Source: Brachyhypopomus gauderio
Lineage: Eukaryota; Chordata; Actinopteri; Gymnotiformes; Hypopomidae
Direction: 5' to 3'
Assembly (NCBI RefSeq): GCF_052324685.1
Contig: NW_027506878.1
Span: 392,001 to 456,000 of the forward strand
Length of the DNA stretch: 64,000 bases
Of this stretch, positions 22,982-34,976 are shown piece after piece. The position numbers and the translations under genes are program-made. The first letter of the stretch is position 1, and the number at the start of each line of letters is the position of its first letter. The notes under the pieces were generated by a model that was not told where the DNA came from, did no database searches, and worked only from the letters and a program-made list of their open reading frames with translations.

Positions 22982-23481
22982 TGTCACGTATGGCCTCGCC
23001 CCCTCCCTTGGCTGTCACTCCGGGTTCCCTTGTGTCTATGTTTCCTGCCTGTTTCTCCCGCCCCGCTCGTTTGTCTTCGTGATTCCTTGTTTATTACCAC
23101 GCCCCTTGTTATTACCGTCACCTGCCCCTCGTTTAATGTCATTGTATTTAAGTCCCGTCATTCCCCAGTCTGGTATCCGTGGTTTTGTCATTCCAGTTTG
23201 TTCATGCTGTTGGTCTGTTCCTGTTTGCCGTGAGTTCTGCCGTGTTGTTTGCGTTTTGGTTTACCCGTCCTCTGTGTGTTTTGCCTGCCCTTCCGTTGTT
23301 AGCCTGCCTCGTTGTTTCCCTTGTCTGTGATCATGCCTGTTTACGTTTCATGTCTGGATAGCCTGCACGTTATGACCCCTGCCTGTATATACGACTCCGA
23401 GTTTGGTATTCCCATGAATAAATCTCGCTCATCTCAGCGTTTGTGTCCGTCTCCTCGCTCCGTTGCGTATGCAACGTTACA
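22982..23481 (+). repeat. Solo LTR, family 2
   Basis: A 500-bp LTR starts TGTCACGTATGG and ends CAACGTTACA, with perfect 5-bp duplication GTTTC on both sides. It is the same family as the LTRs at 2150-5435 but clearly diverged. It is one of the insertions that separate insulin copy 2 from its 3'UTR. Confidence 0.92.
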
Positions 23482-24030
23482 GTTTCCAGCTTTATTTTAA
23501 GCATGCTTAAAATACTATTTAACAGGGTAGAAGAGAGGGTGGAGAGAGAGGAAATATGAAATGTGGAGAGACCTGAAATGAACTGGACTGATCTTAAAAA
23601 AAGAACAGATTAGGAGAAGAAAGGCTGTGCAAAAACATACAGGATAGATAATAAGTAACTCTTAAAGAGTATTAATTGTGTAGACCCCTTAGCACTAATA
23701 ATTATTAATATTTCTTTCAATCATTTGTTTCAGTGTGTCATAAAAGGTAAATTAACAATTTAGAAACAAGTGAATTGTTTACATTATTACACAGTTGCAT
23801 GAAATCCATTGTTGACATACTGTTTTTCATACTTTATTGAGGAAAGGATTTACTGATGGAATATACTTGGTCCATGTCCTTTAGTAAAAGCTCACTATCT
23901 TTAGGTCACCAACAGTCATTCTGCAGAATTTGTGCACCCTTTGTTGAATTTTAAATCTGTTGAATAAAAAAATACAACTCCATATTATAGTGTTAAAAAT
24001 TATATATCAGGGTACGTATTGTAATATATA
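23482..24030. other. Non-coding AT-rich gap
   Basis: Nothing recognisable beyond a purine-rich start and (TA)n near 24022. Confidence 0.5.
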
Positions 24031-24035
24031 TATAT

Positions 24036-24211
24036 TAGTGCTGTCAATTCCAGGTGCCGCGATTAAAAGTCCTCACCAGGATTTTGCTCAGGCTTCCTGG
24101 ATTGTGTTGATTCCACAAATTTTACCTGGATTGCTAATTAGAAAAACTAGCAAGCTTGAGCAAAATCCCGGTGAGGACTTTTAATCGCAGCACCTGGAAT
24201 TGACAGCACTA
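24036..24211. mobile_element. Palindromic MITE, copy 2 of 3
   Basis: The arms run inward from TAGTGCTGTCAATTCCAGG and are complementary to each other. Next to the outer end they read GTGCCGCGATTAAAAG where copies 1 and 3 read GTTCAGAAAGTAAAAG, and both arms changed together. It lies 17 bp from the altered end of insulin copy 2. Confidence 0.85.
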
Positions 24212-24227
24212 ATATAAATATATATAA

Positions 24228-24814
24228 TTAATTGGGCTGAGCCCCGGGATCTTTACATACCCTGGCAACGCCCCTGTTGCAGTATTTCTCCAGGTCCAAG
24301 AGGCTGCAGGGATTGTGGCAGCACTGCTCCACGATGTCCCTCTTCACCAGCTCCACGTGCTCTTTATACGGGAACTCGGCCATCTCGCCCTCCTGTCCAG
24401 CCTTGGAGGGGAGGAAACCTGCAGGACGTCATGACACTTCAGAGATGAAGCAGTCAAATCCGTATTTTCTGTCTCTTCCACAAATGGCTGTGAGTTCATT
24501 TGCTGTATTTTTAACTGTATCAATACAAAACTAAGGAAAATCTCTAATGTATCATGACAGATGTGCATATGTACTTATTTCTCTTCTGAACATTCTTGCA
24601 TCCAATAATTTGATATAGTTTCTGCATGTTCCTTACCCAGCAGTGGGTCCACTTCTCTCTTGGGCTTGTAAAAGTAGTAACGTGGGTCACAGACTAGATA
24701 GAGGGCGTCGACCAGGTGAGATCCGCACAGGTGTCGGGGGTCCTCAGGGTTGGCTTCTGCTGTGGACAACACCAGCAGAAGAAGGAGAGCACCAGCCTGG
24801 ATCCACGGGGCCAT
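24228..24814 (-). CDS. Insulin paralog, copy 2 (divergent B chain, lost stop)
   Basis: Coding exons 24814-24637 and 24418-24228 keep the copy 1 splice sites and give a predicted 122-aa precursor. The signal peptide, [15 protein letters not shown] core, C peptide and dibasic sites are present. The B-chain end reads [12 protein letters not shown], so in human numbering B20 Gly is Asp, B23 Gly is Tyr and B24 Phe is Tyr. The A chain reads [14 protein letters not shown] then DLEKYCN, with Gly A1 replaced by Asp. The normal TAG is lost at a breakpoint. The frame runs on for [15 protein letters not shown], which adds a seventh cysteine, before a TAA. The normal 3'UTR lies 1.66 kb away. Established insulin biology makes A1, B23 and B24 important for receptor binding, so normal hormone activity is unlikely. 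It may be a decaying pseudogene or a neofunctionalised peptide. Confidence 0.85.
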
Positions 24815-25359
24815 GATCTGAGCCAGAGGGGAGGAGGGGCATAGAAGGGTGGAAGGGGATGGAGGGTTTGAAGGGTGGAGGGGGATAGAGGGGTGGAGGG
24901 GTTGGAGGGAGGGAACACCATGAGATTAGACCACACCATGGGGGTAAGAGAATGTTTTTCTCTGTAAAAATGATTCTTTTTATCATTGTTCATTGTGTAT
25001 ATTTTATTACTGGAACTAATCTATTATAAGAGATACATTTCATTCTTTTGAGAGCATTGTGGAAATTGATTGATATTTGGACATGGTTGCCAAACAATTT
25101 CAGAATAAAACCAATGTAGAAGTTTGAAACACAGTTTAAAACACAGGTAAACGATCTACAGTTCACCTACAGCTCAACTACAGTCTAGAACAGGTGCTGG
25201 ATGGACTATGGTGGTTTGCATTTCTCTTACCTGTGGACAGGAACTGTGTGGAGATGCGAGGCACTGTCTTACCTGCGCTAGTAGACAGAGGAGTCGTGAA
25301 GAGGTGGTGAGAATCTCTGAGAGGAGAGAAGCTTGGAGACAAGTGGAGGTCCTCCTGCA

Positions 25360-25367
25360 CCTTTATA
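25360..25367 (-). promoter_or_regulatory. Insulin copy 2 TATA box
   Basis: TATAAAGG is retained in the same context as copy 1. The 5'UTR exon (about 25337-25273, donor GCAG|GTAAGAC) is also conserved, so the promoter looks intact although the 3' end is broken. Confidence 0.7.
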
Positions 25368-26149
25368 CTTCCACAGCTAAGCGCCGTTTGCCCGTCTCAG
25401 CGGAAAAACTGGGGGTGCTCCGCTGCTGCTAAGTGGCTGTCTGATCACGCACGCCACATTAGACACGCTGGGTGTTTGTCCAAGCTAATTCACTTTTCCA
25501 CCTGGAGTTACTCAAGACTTCAGAGCAGTCTTCATTTATCCGAGAACTTAACCTGTATTATTCTGACTGCAGATCAGGCGAGAATATAAAGCACTGTGTT
25601 AAAAGACGCTGATTTGCACAGTGTGTGATGCTGAGGGCAACAGTAGGTGACAGATGGTGGCAGTAATCTGTAAACGTCCTTCACTCCTAAACACTCCCAT
25701 TTATGTGTGAGGTTACAGATGCTGAGTGTGTCATTGTGATTCCTGCATGTGTGAATGGTCATTGACCAAAGCTATTAGTGTGAATGGTTGTAAACTCACA
25801 CTATCAGAGCATGTAAGAAAGCTGACAGAGAGTGAAGCCAGGAATAGGTGGGTTGTCATAAATTCTGATAATAACTACTTACAACTTCAATCTACAAGGT
25901 GTTAACAAGAATTCACAAGACTGAGCTAAGAGTAATGATAAAGGACAGGTGTAAAGAACAGGGTGACAAACAAGACGAAGGTGCACAGAATTCCAGTGAG
26001 GCTGACCTCTGGTGGTCAGGGGCGGTATAACCTGAAGTGTCACACAACACAAACACGGTAGACTGTAAAAGCATGAGCCACAATGACTAACTAATATCAA
26101 CCTAACTCTTACAAATGTAGACCAGCAAATCACTTGTTCTCTTCTGATT

Positions 26150-28299
26150 CTTCTTCTTCTTCTTTCGCCACAGCAGATCAAACTCCTCCATCTGGCCCTG
26201 TCCTGAGTGTCCTCCACTGACACACCAGCCACTCTCATATAGTAAGTAAGTAAAATTTATTTATATAGCACTTTTCACAGACAAAGGCCACATAAAGCAC
26301 CACACAATATATAAATAAAACACATAATTTACGAAAATAGAATGCATTTCTGTCTGGTCCACTTATCCAGGTGTTTAAACAGGTAGGTCTTTAATTGCTT
26401 TTTAAAAGATTCCACAGACACAGACAATCTCAAAGACAGGGGCAGTACATTCCACAGTTTGGGAGCAATGACCGCAAAAGTTCGATCTCCACGAGTCTTT
26501 AACGTGGAACTGTCAGTGAATTCAAATCACTCGATCTAAGAGAACGAGCTGACACATATGGGTGAAGCAGATCAACCAAATAATTAGGGGCCTGGCCATG
26601 CAATGCTCTATAAGTAAGTGTTAATATTTTAAACTGGATCCTGTATTCAACAGGAAGCCAGTGTAAAGATATTAACAGAGGAGTGGTATGCGAGCGTCTG
26701 TTAGATTTAGTAATTAGTCTTGCTGCGGTGTTTTGAATCATCTGTAAATGATCATGGGCTGATATTGTAAGTGAAGAGAAAAGAGCATTACAGTAATCAA
26801 TGTGAGTTGAGATAAATGCATGCACAAGCATCTCCAGCTCTGAATCTGAAACTCCTCAATTTACTGATGTTTCTTAAATGGAAGAAACAAGATCTTGACA
26901 GCTGTTTAACATGCGCGTCCAACAACAGCGACTGATCAAACACAACTCCCAAATTCCTCAGGTTAGAGTGGACAGCAGGGGACAGCGAGCCAGGATTTAC
27001 CTTAATTAATGGAATAACCTTTTCAGGAGCAACAATCAAAACTTCAGTTTTTTCAGCATTAAGCTGCAGGAAGTTTTTTGTTGTCAAATCCCTGACAGCA
27101 TCCACACAGTCTATAAACCTCCTCTTAGGTCTACCTCTCCTCCTCTTGCCTGGAAGTTCCATCCTCAAGACCCTCCTACCAATATACGTCTCCTCCCTCC
27201 TCTGTACATGTCCAAACCATCTCAATCTCGCTTCTCTAACTTTATCTCCAAAACATGCTACATGTGCTGATCCTCTAATAAACTCATTTCTGATCCTATC
27301 CTTCCTCGTCACTCCAAATGAGAATCTCAACATCTTCATCTCAGACACCTCCATCTCCCTCACCTGTCTCTTTGTCAGTGGCACTGTCTCCAGTCCATAC
27401 AACATAGCAGGTTTCACTACTGTCCTATAGATCTTTCCTTTCATTCTAGCCGACTACGACTACAGCCATCTTTATCCTTTTAGAAAAATCTACCACCATT
27501 TGTCCTTCCATATTCCTTACATTAACACCATATCTACCCAACACCTCCTCATCATCACTGTTCCCTCCACCAACATGTCCATTTAAATCTGCACCAATAA
27601 CCACTCTCTCTTATTAGGAACCTGCGAAACAACTTCATCTAACTCTCTCCAGAATTCTTCTTTCTCCTCCACATCACAACCTACCTGAGGAGCATAAGCA
27701 CTGATGACATTCATCATCACCCCATCAATCTCCAACTTTACACAGATCACCCTGTCACTTACTCTCTTTACCTCCACTACACTCTTATTACACTCATCCT
27801 TCAGGATTACCCCTACTCCATTTCTCTTCCTGTCTACACCATGATAGAAGAGTTTGAAGCCACCACCAATGCTCCTGGCCTTGCTCCCCTTCCACTTGGT
27901 CTCCTGTACACACAGTATATCTATCTTCCTCCTCTCCATCGCATCAGCTAGCTCTCTCCCTTTACCTGTCATAGAGCTCACATTCAACGTGCCAACTCTA
28001 ACCTCCACCTTCCTGCTCTGCCTCCTCTCCTTCATCTTCAGAACCCTCTTCCCCCTCTCCTCCTCCTTGTCCCAACAGTAGTCCAATTTCCACTAATGCC
28101 CTGTTGGACAACAGCACCAGTGGCGGTCGTTGTTAACCTGAGCCTCGACCGATCCGGTATGGAATTTCTGTTTTTGATCCGCATCATTTGATTTGGCGCA
28201 GTTTTTACACCGGATGCCCTTCCTGATGCAACCCTCCCTATTTATCCGGGCTTGGGACCGGCACTAAAATACACTGGTGTGTGCACCCTAGTGACTAGG
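26150..28299 (-). mobile_element. LINE cluster inserted in insulin unit 2
   Basis: The insert is flanked by the 16-bp direct repeat TTGTTCTCTTCTGATT (26134-26149 and 28300-28315). Unit 1 shows the uninterrupted site near 10120. A minus-strand RTE-like LINE has an endonuclease domain at 28086-27583 (LNVSSMTGKGREL, DILCVQETKWKG, VISAYAPQ). This is joined directly to a reverse-transcriptase tail at 27444-27080 (VVKPAMLYGLE, RLRWFGHVQRR), so the RT core is deleted. A separate L2/Maui-like piece lies inside at about 26250-27090. Confidence 0.85.
26250..27090 (-). mobile_element. L2/Maui-like LINE 3' fragment
   Basis: Minus-strand frames encode NAEKTEVLIVAP, NLRNLGVVFDQSL, HIDYCNALFSSL and ITKSNRRSHTTPLL, the C-terminal half of an L2-type reverse transcriptase. 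The 3' end reads GTGAAAAGTGCTATATAAAT. Confidence 0.75.
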
Positions 28300-28429
28300 T
28301 TGTTCTCTTCTGATTACATAAGCAAAAAAATAAAAAATAAAATTTCTACATAAGCATGGAAATATACAGTACATAATTATTAAATATACACATAAATATA
28401 TAAATTATATACTTACATATACAAATCAC

Positions 28430-29320
28430 CTTTTTAAATAATGCCTTAATAAAATTACCTATTCTAAATCACATCTGACATAAACTGGTAGACTGTTCCA
28501 GACTGTCAAGCAATTGTGAAGTCATTGAGAATTAGACAGTATAGAGGAGACTGCTGAAATTTAGACCTCCATGATCTAGCACAAGAGAGTACACAACGCA
28601 GATCCACAAAATGGGCCAATCACATCAGGGCTTTAAAACTAAACAAGAAAACCTCGTATGTTCCTACAGTGGAACAAAAGCAAGTGGGAAGGATGCTACA
28701 ACTGGCATAATGCTCTTGTTCCTTGAGCTGAAGCAAGACAGGCATATCATAAAATACAGCTCTTTATAATAAGATCTTTAATAATCCAGTACTTGTGATA
28801 ATCCAGCTATAATGAAATCAAAAGTATAAATTTTTTAATTAATGTAAATAATAATTTAATTTCTTGCAGGACTGAGTACCACGTCTTCAAATTTTTGGAC
28901 CTTCTTTGGACCTTAAACGTTTAATAGAAATGTCTTAATTTTATATTTACCACCAATACATACATTATATGAAGATGTAATCCTAATGAAGTGATCTATG
29001 ACTTCTGGTAACCTGATTAAACTACTGCTCATTTGTTAATTTCAGATTTGCCAAACATAAAAGTCCTGCCTCTCCTCTACTGAGGCTAAAAATGAACTGA
29101 GAAATTTCAAAGACAAAAATAAGACTAGTAGTAGCTTTAATTTCCATCTGCATAAACAGAAGTAGCTGCATATTCTATCTGTATAAGAAGAGGTTCTATA
29201 TATGCAGATGTGCCATGGCACAAGTTGTTCTGGGAGGTTTTCCCTTGGATATTTCTGCTCATACAGCTTATCACAGAAGTACTATTGGATGTGAAAATAT
29301 CCATAGCTGCAACTTTCAGA
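28430..29320. other. Non-coding stretch, nothing recognised
   Basis: AT-rich sequence with no sizeable open frame, splice-supported exon or named repeat that I can identify. Confidence 0.4.
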
Positions 29321-29328
29321 CATGTTTG

Positions 29329-31440
29329 TGTCACAGATCAGCTCCGGACCCCTCCTTGTGGGCGTGTTGTTGTGTCGTCTGCGTCTGGTTATTTCCATGT
29401 TTGTAGTTCCGTGGGTGTGGGTCGTTTGTGAGCGTCTTCATTGTTCTCACCTGTGCCTCGTCTCATGATCACTGGGGATTAGGGTTGCAGCGGTAACCGG
29501 TTTCACGGTATACCACGGTATTAAAATGCACGGTTACCATACCGTGTGCGTTTGCTTATTACCGGTAAAAAGCAAGCCAGCGGAGAAACTGACCCGTGCA
29601 TGCGCAACCCCGCTCCGGTTCAGCTACTCAGCACACAGCGGTGAGAATGGCAGAAAGTGCATCAGACATAAATTTTTCAACAAAAAAAAGTTAAACTAAA
29701 ATCAGCGGCGAAAATTATGTAATCGCGGTGGCTCCGCCCGTGCGCGAGGGTCTCGCGTGCTGTCGATTCGCGAGGTCGTGCACCTCTCCAATTTTGTAAC
29801 TGCGTGCGCCGCGCCTCAGCGCAATGAACAAAGTCATGTTTGCAGGGTTCATACATCTTTATAAGGTGGAATTAAAGCACTTGTACGTCACTTTCCCAGC
29901 ACCTTAAACTTAATTAAGTTAAATATTTATACATATACTCGAAATAATTCGCTTTTTCATCACATTATTTAATGGTTGTTCATTTTCAAAACGCCCAATA
30001 TTAACGTCTTCACGTTCTCTCATGTTTCGTCCTGGAATTACAAGAGGCTCGTATTTGTTAACGTAATACAAAAAAAACTGTGCGGAGTCGCGCGCTACGG
30101 TCACTACGGTCACCGCTGGCTCAATGTTTAAAACTCGATTAAAGACTCATCTGTTTAGTTTGGCCTTTGATTAATTTGTTACATATTTACTACATCTCGT
30201 ATCTTTTCTCCAAGGTTCACCTGGAGAGTAACACTGCAGTCGGAGCCTACAATACCAGCATCGCTGCTCCGACATGGAATGAAAGCCTGGCGTTCATCAA
30301 CAGACATTTACAATGACAATATCAAAACCCAGAACTTTCATTTTTACCTTTACTTAGTCTGATTGTGTGATTTGTGTGTGGCTTGTGTATTTGTCTGTAT
30401 TTTGTGTAATTTGTGTGTTAACGGGCCGCCCAATGGAGGATGGGTTCCCTTTTGAGTCTTGGTTCTCCCGAGGTTTCTTCCTATTCCCCACCATCATAGG
30501 GAGTTTTTCCTCGCCACTGTCGCCTTTGGCTTGCTCATTAGGGTTCTGGGCCCATAGTATTGTTAACCTTTTAAATCCTGTAAAGCGCTTTGTGACATGT
30601 GTTGTGAAAAGCGCTATACAAATAAACTTTGATTTGATTTGATTTGATTTGACTAGTGAAAGTATAAACCTAGTTTTTTATCGTCCTTGCTTTCACTGGA
30701 TGTGAAAGACGCCATTAATTTACATGCGTTCATTTTCAAACTAACGTGCCTGTTTTTCATATGTTAAAACCAGACTCGGTGTGAAAGCCTTAAAATAGAA
30801 ATCTCTATTGTGATGATGTCAGAAATAAATCCTCTCTTTCTGCAGTATCTGGTTATATTCCAACTTGGCAGTACAACGGACGTTTACAACAGTTGTTGAT
30901 CAGACACTGACCCAGGCTCAGTTTATCAGATATTAAATTATTTAAACTTAAATAATTTTACTGAAATCCATGATTTAGGTTTCTCAAATTTTGCAATATT
31001 TATATAAACATGTGTACAGCCTTTTTTTTTTTTAAAGGAGACATTTTGTATACAATTGTTCCAGGTTTCTACAATAAATAGTTAATTGAACAAAAAAAAC
31101 TTGTTGTAATTACTTTAAGGGTCAGTGTATCTTTTAATAATATACAAACTAACTGTGATACCGTGATAACCGTGATACCGCGGTATTTTCTGAGACGGTT
31201 ATCATACCGTGAAAATCTCATACCGTTGCAACCCTACTGGGGATTGTGTAGTTCGTCTATTTAATGTGCGTTCACGCAATGTCTCGTGCTCGTCTTTGTC
31301 TATACTTTGTGCCTGAGTGTGTACACTTTACATGTTTAAGAGTGCTGTGCCCTACTCGTGCTAGACTCCAACGAATTCATCATTAAAAGTTTGTTTCACT
31401 GCAGCGTGCTTCGTCATGTCTGCCTCCTCCACACGTTACA
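29329..31440 (+). repeat. Family 3 LTR split by a hAT element
   Basis: The LTR begins TGTCACAGATC, resumes after the insertion at GTGTAGTTCGTC and ends ACACGTTACA. The predicted RNA start GCTCGTCTTT (31288-31297) follows a TATTTAA box. One base after the LTR lies AAAGACGAAC (31442-31451), complementary at 9 of 10 positions. Confidence 0.8.
29480..31236. mobile_element. hAT element with perfect 8-bp target duplication
   Basis: Ends TAGGGTTGCAGCGGTAACCG and the near-complementary TACCGTTGCAACCCTA. The duplication CTGGGGAT is identical at 29472-29479 and 31237-31244. It contains an L2-type LINE 3' tail at about 30120-30660. No intact transposase is seen. Confidence 0.9.
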
Positions 31441-31458
31441 GAAAGACGAACCGACAAA

Positions 31459-32433
31459 ATGCCAGAGTACGTTTCTCGGACCAAGAAGGGGAAGAAGAAG
31501 GCCAAACACCGTCATGTGTCTTCCCCTGTGTATGCCCGAGAAGACGAGAAGGAGAGGAATGCTGAGGCGTTTTTCCAGGCTGCGTGGGGAGAAGGACACG
31601 GATGAGCCAATAGTGTTGGGTACAGGTGCGTGGGCCTTAACCCCCCCCCGGAATATGACTTTGGGAGTGACGATTCCGGAGAGGAGGAAAGTCTCCCTCC
31701 CTCCGAAGGCTCAGAGGAGGAGACGGAGAGCGAAGTCAGCTTCGCTCCATCGGAACACTCCGCTTCTCCCGTAACTGAAGAAGAGGTCAGCACTCTGCCT
31801 TTGGTAGGCTCCACCCCCACAGTGTGTTACAGTGAAGGCGAGGGTGAGGACGTCAGCCCCACTCCATCCGTTTACTCTGCCCGCACCGAGTATCAATCAA
31901 ATCAATCAATCAAAGTTTTATTTGTATAGCGCTTTTAACAACTCAAGTTGTCGCAAAGCAGCTTTACAGGGTTTACAAGGTTAACAATACTATGGGTCCA
32001 GAACCCTAATGAGCAAGCCAAGGCGACAGTGGCGAGGAAAAACTCCCTATGATGGTGAGGAATAGGAAGAAACCTCGGGAGAACCAAGACTCAAAAGGGA
32101 ACCCATCCTCCATTGGGCGGCCCGTTAACACACAAATACACAAGTCACACATAATTCACACAATCAGACTAGGTAAAAGGTAGAATTGAAAGTTCTGGGT
32201 TTTGATATTGTCACTGTAAATGTCTGTTGATGAATGCCAGGCTTTCATTCCGTGTCGGAGCAGTGATGCTGGTATTGTAGGCTCCGACTGCAGTGTTACT
32301 CCCCAGGTATTACGTAGAGTATTACGGAGAAGAACCAGACGTCAGCCCCCCTCCATCCGTGTGCGCGCCCCCCACCAAGTCCGACAGCGAGGGCGAGGAG
32401 GCAGCTAGTTCTTCCGCCTCCGTGTGCTCGTAG
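31459..32433 (+). pseudogene. LTR-element gag-like relic (basic, then acidic Ser-rich)
   Basis: The frame begins 18 nt after the family 3 LTR with MPEYVSRTKKGKKKAKHRH, stops early (GHG then TGA), and continues in another frame with an acidic Ser/Glu-rich stretch (EEESLPPSEGSEEETESE). An L2 tail insertion at about 31900-32310 splits it, and the end (EEAASSSASVCS) lies at 32385-32430. No zinc knuckle or protease is seen. The position right after the LTR suggests a 5' gag-like product. Confidence 0.5.
31900..32310 (-). mobile_element. L2-type LINE 3' tail
   Basis: It is the reverse complement of much of 30170-30660: ATCAAAGTTTTATTTGTATA, then AACCCTAATGAGCAAGCC and GGCGGCCCGTTAACACAC. The two copies were inserted in opposite directions into neighbouring elements. 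Confidence 0.75.
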
Positions 32434-34976
32434 GTGACCGTGAGGTCTGAGAAGGGACACCGGCAGGAGGAAGTTGCCTCACCTCAGAGGCGAGCAGTAT
32501 GGTCTGTTTGCCCTACGTCACATCGGAGGAGGCGATGTCGCAGAGCTGACATACTATAATCAACATCATGCTTTATTTTGTTTTGTATGCTTGGCCTTTA
32601 TCAAGCCAACTGATTTCAGCACATTCGTAACTGGAATGTCAGACTGGAGACATGTCCACCAGAGAGCTGAAGAGCATGAAAAAAGCTGACTACATAGGGC
32701 AGTGCTGAAGCTTATTTTTAAACTGCTCAAAGGCTGACAACTAACAGTTCACAGAGAGCAGATAAAGAGGAGGCGCCAGGTCTTAGATCGTGTTGTGGAA
32801 GTTGTCAGAGTAATAGGGAAGAGGGGGCTGAGCTACAGACAGGAAGAGAATGAGGCTGCTTATACTTTGGAGGACAATAGCCTTGACCATGGTAATTTTT
32901 TTAGAACTCATGACTTTACTGGGGAAATATGACGTGGCCTTGAAAGAGCATCACAGTGAAGTGATTGAAAAAAGCAAAAAACTACATGAATCAGCATCAG
33001 GCTCTAGAGGCAGAGGCTCCCTTGTCATTCTACTTTCTAAATCAACTCAGTGATTGACACCATACAAAACCTGATCAAGGAGAACTTTGCCACCAAAGTC
33101 CTAAAAGCTGGAATGTTTTCTGTCCAACTGGACACCACACAAGACATTACAGCACAAGACCAGTGCTCGGTTGTCCTCAGGTATGTGACTGATACCATAA
33201 ATGAGAGGCTTGTTGCTGTGGTGAGATGCAGTGCATCCTCTGGAGAGTCATGTGTTCAGTTGCTGAGTGATGTTCTTGACAGTCTGAACTTGGACAAAAG
33301 CCTCTGCATTGGAAATGCCACAGATGGGGCTTCCAACATGCAAGGAAGGTACAGAGGCTTCTCCTCACTGTTAGCATCACAGTGCCCTCATCATGTTCAT
33401 GTGTGGTGCAACACACATGTCCTGGTTCTCTCTGATACCACTGAAATTGTGATTGAGAGTGGATCACTTTTTCATCAGAGGATGAACATATGGGAAAAAG
33501 AAAGCCACAGCAACAGACACAGGCACATAGCACCCATTGGAGAAACACACTGGTGAGCAAAGCATGATGCTTTAAAGAAGATGTTTGCCTCATTTGGAAA
33601 ACCCCAGGACTGTCTCTACGTTGATGTTTTTGTGTACACTGTCAGCCATTCAAAAGCAGAAGACTGTAAAAGGCAATGTTTGGACCAAAGCAAGGGGATA
33701 GAAAGATGGCCTTCTGAGACATGAGAGGATCCTTACAGCTCAATTATTCATGAGAATATTTGACCAGACAACACCATTGTCAAAGTACCTGCAAACAGGA
33801 GAAATGGACATCCTCTCTGCCCACAGGATGGTGATCTCTACACATGAGGCCCTAAAACAGATGGCAAGGGATTTCAAGGCAGTCAAAGATGCAGCAGAAA
33901 ATTTTGTCAAGTGGGCAAATGAAAAGCTTGAGGAGCAGGATGAGGAGATTGACATGGAGGTGGAGACTTCACAACCTCAGAGGAGACCTAAAAAGAAAAA
34001 ATCCATGTCCCAGGATGAGACATCCAGCGATGCATTGGAAACCTATGAGGTAAAAGTCCACAACAAAATAATGGACACAGTTATTAAGGCCATTCAGAGA
34101 AGATTCCTGGCACACGGCAGCCTTATATGCAGACTTAGCATTTCTGGATCCTAAAAACTTTACACAAATCAAAACAAGTTCTCTTCCCGATTCTGCACTC
34201 CAAGATCTCAGCAGGTGGCTGATTAAATTCGACAGTTCAGCAACAGTTGACAACCTGCAGTCAGAACTGAAGTTTGGCAAGCCAGTGGGAAAGGCTCAAA
34301 CAATCACCACTGGAAGAATATGCATCCAGGACTGTGGAGGAAGGACCTGATGGAAACAAAAGCTGTGCCTCTTGCAAAAACTGCCCCCTGTGTTGCTACC
34401 AAATTCTCCTCAGATTCATCTTGCTTACAGATGCGTATCATGTTCTTGGTCTTGCATACAAATATTTACTGACCCTCTCGGTGACTCAGGTAGCCTGTGA
34501 ACGGTCATTTTCTACCCTTAAATCCATTTAAAAGCAGACTGAGGCGCAGCAAGTTAGAGGCTTTTATGTTAATGGACACAGAAAAGGACATCCTCATGGG
34601 CTTGGACACAGACACCGTCATCACTAAGGTGAGATGATATTTTTAATATTAACACTAGTTATATTATTCAGTGAAATGTAGAATAAAAATTACATAAAAT
34701 TCATGGTGGGACTCATGAAACAGCTCCCTTTCATGGATCCCTCTTTTTTCTCTTAGGAAGCCTTTGTCTCTCAGGTTTGTCGACTGTCCGCAATATTTTT
34801 CATATAAAAAATATTTTTCATTTTCATATATTTTTCGCAATAAAATGTTCAGCAATATAAGTGTGAAAATGTATTTGGTTGTAGTTATTTTTCATTTCAG
34901 TTACTTACTAGTTTTTTAAGTTGCCATGATTAAAGAGATATTTGGTATTCAGTCTGTTGGCTATTGACATGGTAAG

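Larger units (their letters stand above)
22315..28420. repeat. Segmental duplication, unit 2 (insulin copy 2)
   Basis: Matches unit 1 from GAACAGTGCCATGTTTTGGG onward. It is broken by about 1.7 kb between the 3'UTR piece (22320-22610) and the A-chain exon (24268). It is broken again by a LINE cluster at 26150-28299, flanked by a 16-bp duplication. After that it resumes as ACATAAGCATGGAAATATAC. Confidence 0.8.

Noticed and set aside
23079..23500. Open frames inside the solo LTR
   Set aside because: They fall entirely within LTR sequence and have no recognisable domain.
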